A stretch of DNA of 64,000 bases from Datnioides undecimradiatus (Eukaryota; Chordata; Actinopteri; Lobotiformes; Datnioididae): positions 8,349,001 through 8,413,000 of the forward strand of contig WARS01000010.1 of NCBI GenBank assembly GCA_008933995.1, written 5' to 3'. Shown here piece after piece: positions 50,280-61,605 of the stretch. Position 1 is the stretch's first letter, and every line of letters starts with the position of its first letter. The position numbers and the translations under genes were made by a program. The notes under the pieces are model-generated. The model saw nothing but the letters and a program-made list of their open reading frames with translations, was not told where the DNA came from and did not search any database.

Positions 50280-50780
50280 CGTGCTTCCCATCTGGCTTCC
50301 CATTCAATCAGAAAAAGATTCAAGGAAAGCGCAGAGTCGCACAGCTCCTCGCTCTGTCTCGATAATTGAAACAAATGCCCGTTTGAAACCAAGAGTGTCT
50401 GCTTAATTTACAGACAATGCGATTCTGAAGCATTTTTGGAGGCAACAACTCTCCATCAGGGTGGCCCATTCATAAACGCTAACAACGTAGCCGCACTCAA
50501 AGCCAGTCTGAAGCGAGAAAAGAGCATAATGTAACAGATGAAGATTTCCTCACTTGCTGAGAAGTTGACAAATAAACAGAAAACAGTGATCAGAATACAT
50601 TAGTTTTAATTGGAGGCTGGTCTACCTACATTTTCTGAAATGAGCAGAATATCTCAAAATGAAAATGCAAGTCTTGCACTTGACAAGTGCGGGGAAAAAT
50701 ACATTTACCCACTTAGGCTGTAGTTTGAAACAAGCTGTGTTTTGACACTGATGGTAGAAAGTACTGGTGTGATAATGGTG
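49100..50780. other. Non-coding stretch
   Basis: No gene could be supported. The only structured item is the long CT run at 50218-50273, and the open frames over it (RERERE or SLSLSL repeats) are artefacts. Confidence 0.55.
50218..50273. repeat. (CT)28 microsatellite
   Basis: Fifty-six bases of perfect CT repeat without interruption, the longest pure microsatellite in the window. Likely length-polymorphic. Confidence 0.98.
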
Positions 50781-50784
50781 GTTG

Positions 50785-51215
50785 GCTTTAAACCATGGTA
50801 GAGTTAAGGTACATATACTTTAATAAGTACTGTATTTAAGGCCAATGTTAAGTACTAGAACTGAAATCTTCCATTTTATGTATATTTTTTATGTATTTCC
50901 ATGTTATGCTTACTTTAGCTACATTTGAAGGCAAATATTATCCTTTTCAATGCACCCCATTTGTTTTAAAAGCTTTAGCTATAACTTACTTTGCAGATAA
51001 TGATTATTAATGCAAACGTACTCAGCTAGTACATTAATATGTGTTATTATGGATTAAAATACCCGACAGTATATAAAGTAATTACATCCGATATTCTTAA
51101 ATGGGCCGGTCTGCATAGTGAGTTTTATTTCTCTGCTTTAGAAATATATTTTGATGTTTCAACTCTGCAGGACTGTGACTGTAACAGTATTTCTACATTA
51201 CTTTTACTTTAAAAA
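50785..51215 (+). repeat. GTACTTTTACT-type dispersed teleost repeat, near full-length copy
   Basis: Matches the order of a widespread teleost element: TACTTTAATAAGTACTGTA, TTCCATTTTATGTATATT, ATTATGGATTAAAATACCC, GACAGTATATAAAGTAATTA, AAATGGGCCGGTCTGCATAG, and CAGTATTTCTACATTACTTT. In the consensus these correspond to 'attatagattaaactacccagcagtatataaagtagtt' and 'gaaatgggccattctgcataatgagtac'. No coding capacity is seen, so it is non-autonomous; the transposon class is not assigned. Confidence 0.75.
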
Positions 51216-51876
51216 TGTAAAAAAAAAAAAAACGTGAGCACTCATTAGGGGTAGATGTAAAGAAATGGGTTATTAGAAGTTGATGAACCCAAGATTTCTA
51301 AGGTGAATTGTGAATTTATTTTGATTATTATTTAACTAGGACAAAAATCTTACCCAACAGTTTTCTGAGCAGCCTGACATTGACAAATATAATTAAATGT
51401 TCATGGATAAATAGCCATACAGCACTGCTGAAGATAAAAGGCTTACATGTAAATATGTCATCATCTGTCCATAATCCCCTCCGGCCTTCGCAAAATATTG
51501 ACCGACTTCCCCTCTCATGGCTGTAATTTTCACTCAATGATGTTAATGTATCATGTCGAGCTCCTGTTGTGATTTCACAAACAATATTTGCTCTCCAAAT
51601 AAATGTGCTCGCCTTTTACCTGTTGTTGAGTACAAGGAAGAAGCCTCCTGTTTTCCTCAAGCTTTTGGCTGAAGTTATATATTTTTGGTCTTTGCCATGC
51701 TAACTGTAACATCTTCCAACACCACAATCACATAGAGAGAAATACTATTTTCACATAATTCATGTCTGCAGTCTTCAGTGGTTCAGACGTTCTCTTCTTT
51801 TCTTGCATTTCTTGGGACTGTGCTGTTAAAGTCACCTAACATGAACTTGGAAGAATTTTTCTAGTTTATCTTTAGG

Positions 51877-52059
51877 CTAAAGCCTGGGTCCTGACCAGAC
51901 ACTGCGGGGGACAGTTATAAGGACTAGTGGTCCATGCCTTGAGCCGGTACTGATGGTAGGGGAGCCGCAGCACCCCTTCCCCTCTACCGGTTCATCCAGC
52001 TCCCCGAGGACCTCTGGTAAACACTGCACGTCAACCCCGAGGCCAATTAGCCTCCAAGA
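51877..52059 (-). other. GC-rich block with a 60-codon minus-strand open frame
   Basis: This ~180-bp block is much more GC-rich than its surroundings. On the minus strand one frame is open for 60 codons between TGA (52060-52062) and TAG (51877-51879), with segments like GELDEPVEGKGCCGSP and PLVLITVPRSVWSG. No Met start in a good context and no known domain is recognised. It may be a remnant of a retrotransposon or of a retrocopied gene. The plus strand is closed in all frames. Confidence 0.3.
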
Positions 52060-52064
52060 TCAGC

Positions 52065-53295
52065 CTAGTGAGAGGCCTGCTGGAAAGGGGAGGGGGACTT
52101 AATTCAAAGAGCAGACTCCGTGAGAGTTCAGCTATCCTAATCACTAAAAGAGCTCAAGTCCCAGGAGTACCATTCGGGCTTTCAGGAAATATAAAAGAGT
52201 TTTATTGTTTGCAAAAAAAATGCACCATGGTGATTTTAAATAATCATGTGGTGTTATAATATGAAAAATAACAAGCAAGCAAGAGGTATCTACAGAGAGG
52301 TTGTTAGTCCGTGACCCTAAAAGGCCAATCCACCCACAAACTGAGCTTCTATCCACAAGACAACGCACGTTTGGGCTTTTTTTTAGGCAGTGATTTGAGA
52401 AATTGAATTTTATCTCCACTTTAGCGTCCATCACAACACAGAATGAGGCTCATAAACTGTAATAGTGTAGCAAGTGTGGGAAATGGAGGTTAACAGGAGA
52501 GCATGTGAATCACAAAACTGTTAATTAGAATCACACAGTATCCAAGCAACAGTAACAGGGCACTGAGCGAAATTAGCTATTTAGTGGGGCACCATCCTGC
52601 TCCTGTTGGCTCTCCAGTTGACCTCTGCCCTGGACACTTACTCCATACCCATCATGTTTTACTGCCAGATCCTGAAACCACGATGCCACAGCAATTCTTT
52701 CACACAATTTTTTCATCATTTAACTGCAACGTTTTTCTTTTCTTCCCCCCGCAGCAGAAGAAGTACATCTGGCCAAACACATCAGAGCCAAGTAAACAAC
52801 AATGTTCAAGGAAATACAGAAACAAGGATTTAAAAATACTACAGATTTGTCACAAGCAGTTGCTTGAATTGGAGATGAGATGAGGAATCAGAATGTAGCT
52901 TCAAGCAGAGAGCGGAACAGAAATCATGCAATTACATGAGATCCATATCTACTTTCATTAAAGAGCTGCTAAAGATATGCACACATTATTTACACATGTA
53001 TATACAACTTCCATTCTGAATACACTTTAAGCTAATTTACAGTCATTGTGTGCTGGATGAATGTTTTAATTGTGTGACAGTTCTGCTACATTATGTGTCC
53101 AAAGCTATGAACATATATTTCCCTATTAAAGATAGGGAACTGTATAAATATAGATATTCTTACCCTAAACAACAACCTGTTAATCCTTGACTCTTGACTG
53201 TGGACACCTCACCACCTCCACATACTGTATATTTACTTCATGTATTGTTTTTCATTGACATCTTAGGTGCAGCGACAAAAAATGCTACATCATAT
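52065..53295. other. Non-coding stretch
   Basis: No gene could be supported. Frames of 99 and 96 codons in the interval have no domain or consistent composition. Confidence 0.55.
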
Positions 53296-53299
53296 TTCC

Positions 53300-53560
53300 C
53301 AGTTTATGCCAACAAGCTGGAGGAAGTCTTGTTCACCAACTCAGTGCCCATAAAGAGGCTGTTTTCCCAGTTTGGTGCAGAGGAACTTGACTGGCCTGCG
53401 CAGAGCCCTGACCTCAACTCCATCCAAGACATTTGGGATGGATTGGAACACCAACTGAGAGCCGGGCCCCATCGCCCAGCTTCGACCTCTGTGGCCGTAC
53501 TCACTAATGCTCTTGTGGCTGGATAGGAGCAACTCCCTGCAGCAAAACAATCATGCGGTT
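53300..53560 (+). pseudogene. Tc1/mariner-type transposase, C-terminal remnant
   Basis: The plus-strand frame carries the end of a Tc1-type DDE transposase: RLFSQFGAEELDWPAQSPDL, then NSIQDIWDGLEHQLRA and LTNALVAG. Active relatives read WPAQSPDLNPIEHLWDELERRLRA and LTNALVAEWEQIP (family knowledge). Three decay signs are visible. The third catalytic acidic residue, E in NPIE, is Q here (codon 53425-53427). The Trp after LVAG is a TAG stop near 53524. The second catalytic Asp motif and everything upstream are missing or unrecognisable. No terminal inverted repeats were seen. The element is dead and cannot encode an active enzyme. Confidence 0.85.
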
Positions 53561-53689
53561 ATAGCAGCAGATTAATGTGCAATGCGTGCAGAATAAGATG
53601 TTGAACAAGAATACATGTTTGGTTGTTTTAGAGTACTTGACTTATTAAACTGTGTTATTCTGCTTTTTTTTCTGTACACTTTTTCAAAC

Positions 53690-54036
53690 CATGCATCCCA
53701 GCCCGTCTTCTACATTATACAGCCAAACAACTTGCTGATCGCTTACCACGAAGCCTCTGCTCAACAAAAACCAGGCTGTTCACTGTCCTGGCTCCACAAT
53801 GGCTGTCCTAGCTCCCCGTTGATTTTAGGACAGCAGAAAATCAACGCATCTTCTGTCACAGACTGAAAGTTCATCTGTTCAGGCTGCAACTTGGCCAATG
53901 AATACTCTTTCTTGATTACTTATTGTTCGGTAGTTCATCCCTTATTTGCTAAAACCAATGTACTGTTTTTGAGGTGCACCCTACTGTAAATTGCTTTGGT
54001 TAAAAGTGTCAGCCAAAAAAATGTAATGTAGTAGTT
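53690..54036 (+). mobile_element. L2-type LINE, degraded 3' end
   Basis: The segment holds the end of a reverse-transcriptase ORF and its 3' tail. CCTGGCTCCACAATGG corresponds to 'LAPQWWN', GGACAGCAGAAAATC to 'RTAES', and AGACTGAAAGTTCATCTGTT to 'RLKTHLF', and it is followed by a 3' UTR ending ATTGCTTTGGTTAAAAGTGT-CAGCC, close to the fish L2 tail 'tcgctttggataaaagcgtctgc'. The reading frame is broken by stops and small gaps. It directly follows the Tc1 remnant. A SINE sharing the same tail is an alternative for the last 60 bases. Confidence 0.75.
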
Positions 54037-54545
54037 TTGGTATTTTGAGCCTCCTGGGAATATATCGTAATTGCGTCCATCTCGACCACTCATTCTTCTG
54101 TCTGTTTTCCTAATGCAACACCTATTGCAGGCAGGGGGGGTTTCCTTCAGGATAGAGGTTGCTCTATACAGATTGCGAAGCCCTCTGAGACGCAGCTTTG
54201 ATCCTGGGCTATAAAAATAAACTTGACTAGACTGGAATTGATTTTGACATCCGACAGAGTCAAGTGAATCTTTGGAGGTGTCCAGCTCTTATTCACACCT
54301 GCAGCACTGGCGTGATGCTTCGCTCGATGTCATTATACAAAAGTTTTGGGGGGCAGCTCTTCAGACACCACTCAAACGCCGCTGAGAGGATCCATTCAGT
54401 GTACCATTTTTTTTGTTATCCTGCGCGTCATGATAGCTGATTGTGGACTTTCTGTTCGACACGGGCCATAAACCTTCACAGACACAAGCAGCCTAACAAG
54501 ACTTAAGCATGTCTGCTTCAAGACACCGAGCTTGTGGTTCTCCCT

Positions 54546-54551
54546 TCTCTC

Positions 54552-54592
<41 letters not shown>
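54546..54592. repeat. (CT)n microsatellite, interrupted
   Basis: CT units broken by two GT steps. Confidence 0.95.
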
Positions 54593-54593
<1 letters not shown>

Positions 54594-55769
54594 CTTGCTT
54601 CAGAAAATGAGAGGAGCATCTCAAAAAATGTGACTCTATAACAGTAGCCTGTGTGTCCCTGAGGATACTGAGCTAGCACGGTCTGCCAGTCTATCACACA
54701 GGAGCACACTGCTTTTGTGACAAACTGGCAGACTAACATCTTTCATTCCTGTAGCTCCTCTGTGCTCTTCTTCTTCTTCCTAGACAATCCTCACAATAAC
54801 CTCGGTGGTGAGTGCATGACTACACAGTGTTCCCCATTGCTTTCTGTTGATTCAGTGCGGCGCACTGGTGGATATCAGCGCTCGAACACTCCACATTCAT
54901 TTACAAAATGCATCCAATACACAGCAGAGAGCTGTCAAAACATCACAAAAGGTCAGAGTACAGATTTAATTACTTTTCATTGTGCGCCACACATGTGTGC
55001 AACGCTGAATAACAACAAAATATCCCCACTCACCCCCACAACGTCATTCGCTTGCAGCAGAAAAGTCATGCTTTGTCAAAGTTTTCCAGAGGATAGACTC
55101 ACGTACAGTACAAGCTCTATTTTAACAGGTGAGCGGCTGGGCCATCCTTAAATCCTTCAGAGGCTGTATCCATTACAGAATCCATGAGAGGTGGGTAAGA
55201 GGCAGAGAGCATGGAGGGGCTGCTTCACTGCACACCACACAACCTCTCTTTACTCTAACTGGCAATTGTTAAATTCACACTTGTGTCAGTCTACTTCACA
55301 GTTTAGAGCCCTGTCAGGTATCTCCTTGTGGACAAAACTTCCCCGCAGTCACTGATGTCTCACAATGAAACAGAAAAGCAATTCTGCAGTCTGATGGCGT
55401 TCCTCTCTGTTTTTTTTTTTTTTTTCTTATTACACGACGGCCTTAAAGATTCATGAGGGAACTTGCATTCAAAGAAGCTTAATATCCATCCTGTTTCATA
55501 CTTGTAACAACACAGTCTGGCAGAGGGGAGTGAATCATCGTGCCCCAGTGACTTGGAAGTGCCCAGATATGCAAATGTGTGAGTTGGTGCAATAGATTAT
55601 TCAAATGCATAGATGCTTTGCCTTTGGGGTTGCCCTGGTGCTGAGACGTGGTCACTCCCCGTGCGTAATAAACCCCCTGTGCTGAGAGTCCTCTGTGGAG
55701 CCAGAGGAGGGGGGAGGACGATGACTTGTTTTCAGACGTACGGGTGACACAAGGTGACACGGTCTAGCC

Positions 55770-55788
55770 GGTGGCCTTGAAGGCCACC
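55770..55788. other. 19-bp near-perfect palindrome
   Basis: GGTGGCCTT-G-AAGGCCACC: 9-bp exact arms around a single central base. It contains GGCC sites on each arm. Could be a dimeric protein-binding site; no known motif is assigned. Confidence 0.85.
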
Positions 55789-56095
55789 CACACACAGGCT
55801 TGAATGGATGAATGGCTGCTTGACGACCCTTTTTTAGAATTTCACAAGACATCTCGCTTATTGGAAATAATAAAATGTGCAAACTCATGTTGGCATAAAA
55901 CAAACAGTTTTATGTGTGTTGTCAAGTGAAGTATGGTTTGTCAGAACAGGAACAGGAAAGGCAAAATCTGGGAAGTTGTACTGTATTGTACTGTAATTCG
56001 CCGACACAGTGGCATGCTTCTTATTATTACCAAGATGAAATATTAGAAATATCTCTGGTTTGTTTTGAGAGGGAAAAAATTTTGAGTACTGTCTT

Positions 56096-56420
56096 CAAAG
56101 GAACAGTTTGAGGCTTAACTGCTATATTAGAGTCAGACGAGAAGAATGATACCATTCAGTTTGTGTGATTTATTTGTAGCTGTGCCGAGCAGCAAGTTAG
56201 CTTAGCTTAGCACAAAAAGGGATAAACAGCTTGGCTCTGACTGAAAGAAAATTAAATCCACACATCAGTAGCTATGACGTCAAGTAGCTGATACATTTTA
56301 CCACATTTGTTTAATTTAAAAAGGTAGAAACCAAAAAATAATTCAAACTTTTTTTTGGCTAGGACCAGAAACTTTTGAGTCTCTGCTGGTTGCCTGGCAA
56401 CTGCTCCTGTCGCCTTTCGT
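56096..56420 (+). repeat. Dispersed teleost repeat, GTTAGCTTAGC family, copy C (near full length)
   Basis: Begins AAAGGAACAGTTTGAGGC, passes GACGAGAAGAATGATACCAT, the core AGTTAGCTTAGCTTAGCAC, CAGCTTGGCTCTGACTGAAA, TTTGTTTAATTTAAAAAGG, and ends near TCTGCTGGTTGCCTGGCAAC. These match the full family consensus as I remember it, making this the most complete copy. No open frame is relevant. Confidence 0.8.
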
Positions 56421-56799
56421 CATCTCTGGTACTCACCTCCAAGGCCAAGGCTTCCTACTAATGATATTACTCCATAAAAAGAGAGCATGCAATCGTACTT
56501 ACATCTCTTTAAATGATTAAAAAATGAAAAAAGAACTACTTGGAATGAATAGTGCATTTGATGCTATTTCCTGTTTCTGGCCGATACACCCGTAGTGTTC
56601 TTGTATAGTATCAGGGACCCATACCACCCTGTCACATGACCTCCCTCTGACAAATAGGACAGCTGTAAAATATGTTAACCACAGTTGTTTTTAAACAGGA
56701 TGTTACTTGATGCTATCAGTTATGTCAAAGTAGGTAATAAGTTGGTCACTATAGCACTTATACACAATTAAAATGAACATACTTCCCAGCTTTCCACCA

Positions 56800-56885
56800 T
56801 TTGTCCATTACTTTCAGCAAAACATTTTGGCCTATACATTAATGCATCTATCTGTTTCAACCACTATTTCAACCGCCTACCTCTC
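56800..56885 (+). repeat. Diverged CCATTACTT/TTTCAACCA repeat, third block
   Basis: TTGTCCATTACTTTCAGC, CTATCTGTTTCAACCAC and TATTTCAACCGCC resemble words in the block at 16.29-16.52 kb. Short and decayed. Confidence 0.4.
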
Positions 56886-59214
56886 TGTGTGAAATGTGGA
56901 GACGCTTTTTTAATTAAATTGTAATTTTTTTTGTTTGTTTGTTTTTCAAATAAATCAAGCTACTGTTCGATCTTTCCACATAACCCCTGGCAACTGCAGA
57001 TATAAGCCTGGCAAGGAATCACTCTAGTATGGCAGATATATAGTACACTGGCTCAGAATGTTTTAAAAACAATGGAGCTCTATGGCACAGACGAGTAAAT
57101 CTACCAGGCTCTGGCTACACAGATAATAGTCCTTATTTGGATTAACTCATTTTTGGTATAAAGAAAAATGACTCTTAACTTGTCAGGTCTTAAGAGTTCA
57201 AATCTTTCCTGAGATCCACCAGGTCCAAGTCCAAGGTGAGGCTGGCACAATTTGCATGGTTATTTGTCAAATTAGCGACTAATAGGAAGCCCTCCCTTCC
57301 TGCAGTTTGATCCATCTGCCACCGATCTAAGCCTGTAACTGCTAATTGCTAACGCCTACACAAGCACCAGGCAGGGATATTGATTCCTCATCCTCACATG
57401 GCAAACATCTAGAGTGACACTGAGAAACCAGTGGCGATAGACCAGCACGTTACAGGGCATCATGGCGCTGGAGGAGGGTAATTTACTGGGACCTTGTACA
57501 CACATGCACGTACTGCTGCACTTGCACTTAAAAACTCCTTAGACTGTAACACATGAGGACAGGTGACAAGTGGTTGGCGAGGAAGTAGAGTGCGAGAAAT
57601 GTGCTCACTTAGAGGAGAAGTACAACATCAGCAGATGTAATTAAATCTCGGGTATTAAAAAGCAAAGATTAAGTGTGTGTTTAATGGATCAATAATGATG
57701 GACAGACAAGACGGAGAAGATTAATCAAAGTGCTCAGAAAATAGAGCACTTAGGCAAGCAATTAATATGTCAAGGAAACCTCGCAGGGACAAAAAATCCG
57801 TTAAAATAAATGTAAGAACGGCTTCAAGGGCTATTACTTAGGATTATCACCATTGATTTTGTCTATATCTGTGTGTGAGCGTGATGTTAATATTCCTATC
57901 GATTCACCACTTTTGAGCAGCTTTTGATAGACACCACTCACACGCCGCCTCTCATAAACTCTCAGTTTTAGATTTCATTACAATGTCCCGACCGTTCCCT
58001 CATTTCCTCAAGGAGGGTTATGAATATCGATCAGGATAGAAAGCATAAGTTCAGCACATGGGTTGATGAAATGTGTCTCAACTTTCGTTTTTTATTAGTG
58101 TAATAGTGCATCAAAAACAACTGGGACTGGAAGGCCCCCCTCCACTCCCCTACCCGCTACTACCCCCAAGTCAATATGGCTGCCGGCCAGGACAAGCTAA
58201 TTTCTTTGGCTTTGCTTCAGATATTTTGCATAACATGACTTAAACTGACTGACAAAAAGTAGCAGGGGGAAAAAAAAGCGACAGGAATGAAAGCAGAGTT
58301 TACAGTCTGTAATAATCCCGGCAAATCACCACGAGGGAGCTGAACTGCACTGTATGTTACTGGACGCACAGCGCTGTGTGTTGTTGTTGTGCATTTTATA
58401 GCAACCACAGGCTTCTATTACCTAATGATGACAGCTAATGGTAACAAGTACAAATTAAAGGTTCCTGTCTTTTCCATTTTGATTATGGTTATTGTTGTTT
58501 ACTGTGGTTTTATATGCTGGACCCTCAGGATCCGCAGACTCAATCTCCTGCAGCCTGCTTTGTTTCTGGCTCTATTGAACCAGAAAAGATGGACTCTTAG
58601 TGGATGTCTGGGGGCTTTTCTGCTTGTGATGGTCTCTTTTTTTTCTCTTTGTGTGTTCAGTTTCATTACACTTACTGACACACTTCTAGACATTAACTGT
58701 GTGAAATTAGGAAATCAAGCAGCAATTCTACCTCAGACCACTGCTTTGCTCCATTACAATCTCCTCACTATTGATTGTAGAGTAGAATATACAGTGCACG
58801 ATTGATTGTTGAATACATACATTAGAACCCTAACATGTAATTTATACAGAGTGGATGATTACCTCCTCCTTCCGATGAACAAGAAAGAAAAGTTATTTGA
58901 ATAATTTAAATCTGGAGCCTACAATCACTGCTGCACTCACCTGAAAGCGGCTTTGATTTTAACACTTTCTGTTCTTGAAACGGAAATAACAGCCATGTTG
59001 CCGTTTCTAGGTTTCTTCTCTCAGACTTTCAACTGCAACTTCTTGTTCTTGCTTCAGTCACCACTGCTTTACCTTCTCTGTTTTACAATTTCCCCCTGTA
59101 TAAGCCCCTTTGCACAGAGTTTCCGCTGTAAACGGCTCCCTGCCGCTTCAAGAAGATTGATGGAGCATCTGTCAACCGTGTCACAATGATGCATGCAGTG
59201 GCAACTGCAACACT

Positions 59215-59390
59215 GGTGCATAGTCGATTAATCAAGTAGGTCATCGACAGAGAATTATTCAGCAACTATTTAAATAATCAATATCATCGATTTAAGGTTG
59301 TTTTTTTTCCAGCAACAGCTGTTTTCCCTTATCTTAAATTGAATATCTGTTGATTGGACAGAAAAAGACTTCAAACTTATGTGTATACGC
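59215..59390 (+). repeat. CGATTAATCG-type dispersed teleost repeat
   Basis: GCATAGTCGATTAATC, CGACAGAGAATTATTCAGC, AACTATTTAAATAATCAATA and ATCGATTTAAGG follow the order of a very common fish repeat ('tcgattaatcgacagaaaattaatcggcaactattttgataatcgattaatcgttt'). The copy is diverged and its right edge is uncertain. Confidence 0.6.
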
Positions 59391-61286
59391 AAATAATCTC
59401 AAACAGCAAATATGTACTGAAGGAAGTGTAAAGCAGGCTGGATTATGTTTCCTATTAACATAATGGGGAAATGTTGGTAATGTATCAGGCAAGTCACAAA
59501 AACACTGATACAGAATGTAAAGTAATCACTGACGATGCATTTCAGTTGTTTTCCACCAAAATATCCTGAGCAGTTTGCAGCGACTTCAGCATAATTTCAC
59601 GTTTTATGGCTATGCTTGAGCAGGGACAGCACTTGCTCAACATTAGAGAAAGGTCATGGTTTGTTGTCTGGTTTTATACCCAATATAAGTCTTTAGTGAC
59701 TAAAGAAACAACATATTATTTAGCATTTAGCAAGTCATCTTGGACAGAAGTTGTGATGGTCTTTGCTATTTTCTGATGTTTCATAAGACCAACAGTCATA
59801 AATGCATTCAGGCAGATTCAACATCATACAACCAGCTCTTAGGTCCATCACCTCTGCACACCTCTGCTCTTCATCTAGTTCGACTTAAACCACTGCAGGC
59901 TTGGGGTATGTGCAAGACTTTGATTGAATCCGACAGGACCTGAGAATCACCTGATAACATGAGCCACACAAACGGCATCTTCAGTCAGGCAATCAAAACG
60001 CCAACAAATTACTCACTTGGCTTAATCTTGGTGGAGGCTGAACCTGTTACAGTGTATCAGGACACAGCCACGGTGGCTATTGATTTTATTACATTTTTTA
60101 ATTTTAGGAGATCACTGATGTCACATGAAAGCTTCCTCTGTGCTAGAAAATTCTTGGAATGGACAACGGGAGTTTTGAACGTGACCGTTAAAAACACATT
60201 TGATGGTAATCACAGCTCCTCTCAGCTGGAGCTGTCACATGGGGGAGGTTCCTGGTCTGTCAGGATCTAGATTCTATTAGGTGTGTCCAGATTTTGAGTG
60301 TGTGCTTGTGTGTGTTTTAAAGTGCTTCAGATCCGTCTTATATAGGTCTTTTGGGTCAGGTGCTCATTTTCACTACTCTTTAGTTGCTTTCTACCTGCTG
60401 TTTTATTTCTCTGCTAATGCTGTTCTCAATTAGCCATCGGAAGCCTGATGTTCTGCAAACACAAATAATTAATCTTACACCACATGTAAATACTGTTAAG
60501 ACAATTTGAATGTATTGTGGACTGATTATCGTGTTTTCATATGTAGCTGCTGTTGAATCGTACTATTTATTATCCACTTATTACTGCAGACAAGTATCTC
60601 ACGCATCACATTTAGCCTACCAGATTTTTTTTCCGGAGCTTGCAGCCTTCATTTGCAGATGGGGTTTGCTCAGTTGACATGAGAAGTAAAAAAAATATTT
60701 ATAAATAAATAACAAATTAATAAAGTGCACATATGCTTTATGTTCAGTCAGTATTTCATTATACATGCTTACAGGGGGTGAAATGCAACACTAAACACTT
60801 GAAAATGTCCAAAATAAGTTTACATTTAGCCTATGTGTATCAATTTTTGATAAATAAGAATAATTCTTCATAAAAATAATACTTAATAGGGTATAAAACC
60901 ATCTGTTTCAGTCCAGAAGAAATGTAATGTTATTCCAATACTCATGTAATGGTATTTCTTCACAGTTTAACTAGTACTTGAGTCAATCTGTTTGAGCGCC
61001 ACCCGTTCATCTGCAACTGATACACGTCTCAAAATAACACCCAGGCCTTTTTTTTGGCTTGATTTAGCGCAAGGAAAACACTGATAGTTTCAAATAAATA
61101 TGCTAAATTGACTTTTATGCACTTGCGTGTGGTTCTCTGACCTCTGTGGCATTTACAATATTGTCCTACAAGGCAAATTCCAGCCATCTGGTACTTCGGG
61201 CAAGTTCAAGCAAATGTTAAGATATACTGTATTTGCAACTATTATTTGTCCAGCTCTACTGCAGCACATAATCACCGCTTCCCCTC

Positions 61287-61314
61287 CACACACACATACA
61301 CACACACACACACA
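61287..61314. repeat. (CA)n microsatellite
   Basis: CA run with one CATA interruption. Confidence 0.95.
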
Positions 61315-61546
61315 ATAGAAAGAAGAGCTTCATATTACACATCTGATGCTCAAAGTGCTGTGGAATTAGATTTTGCTGTAGCATCTCCGTCAGAACATCA
61401 CAGGCATCGCCTCATCGTACACTACAGCAGTCGCAGATGTATAGTGGCATAATTATACAAAGAAATTGCAGTTATTTATGTTTCAAAGGCGTCAGTTCAA
61501 ACACGTTCATAGACTCCTCACCCCCTCCCACCCCCAGCCAACCTCC

Positions 61547-61605
61547 TGCTGTTATTGCTGCTGCTGTTGCCATTGTTGTTCCTGCTGTTTGTGCTGCTGC
61601 TGCTC
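61547..61605. repeat. CTG/TTG-rich trinucleotide tract
   Basis: Imperfect (CTG)n/(GTT)n region beginning CTGCTGTTATTGCTGCTG and ending GTGCTGCTGCTGCTCC. The Ala/Val- and Cys-rich open frames here are repeat artefacts. Confidence 0.85.

Larger units (their letters stand above)
54040..56090. other. Non-coding stretch
   Basis: No gene could be supported. It holds the CT tract at 54.55 kb, a T15 run near 55412, and a GC-rich patch at 55.62-55.79 kb containing GGTGACACAA/GGTGACACGG and a palindrome. A 144-codon plus-strand frame (54717-55151) has no recognisable domain and no coding-like composition. Confidence 0.5.

Noticed and set aside
50159..50392. Arg-Glu repeat protein on the minus strand.
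   Set aside because: Pure translation of the (CT)28 microsatellite.
54717..55151. 144-codon plus-strand frame.
   Set aside because: No family resemblance and no upstream promoter or splice context; composition like the surroundings.
58389..58805. 138-codon hydrophobic plus-strand frame that could suggest a membrane protein.
   Set aside because: Hydrophobicity follows from T-rich DNA; no Kozak-like start, no homologue recognised, no exon partners.
59959..60270. 103-codon plus-strand frame with glycosylation-like NVT/NHS motifs.
   Set aside because: Motifs of three residues are frequent by chance, and no domain or transcript context is visible.
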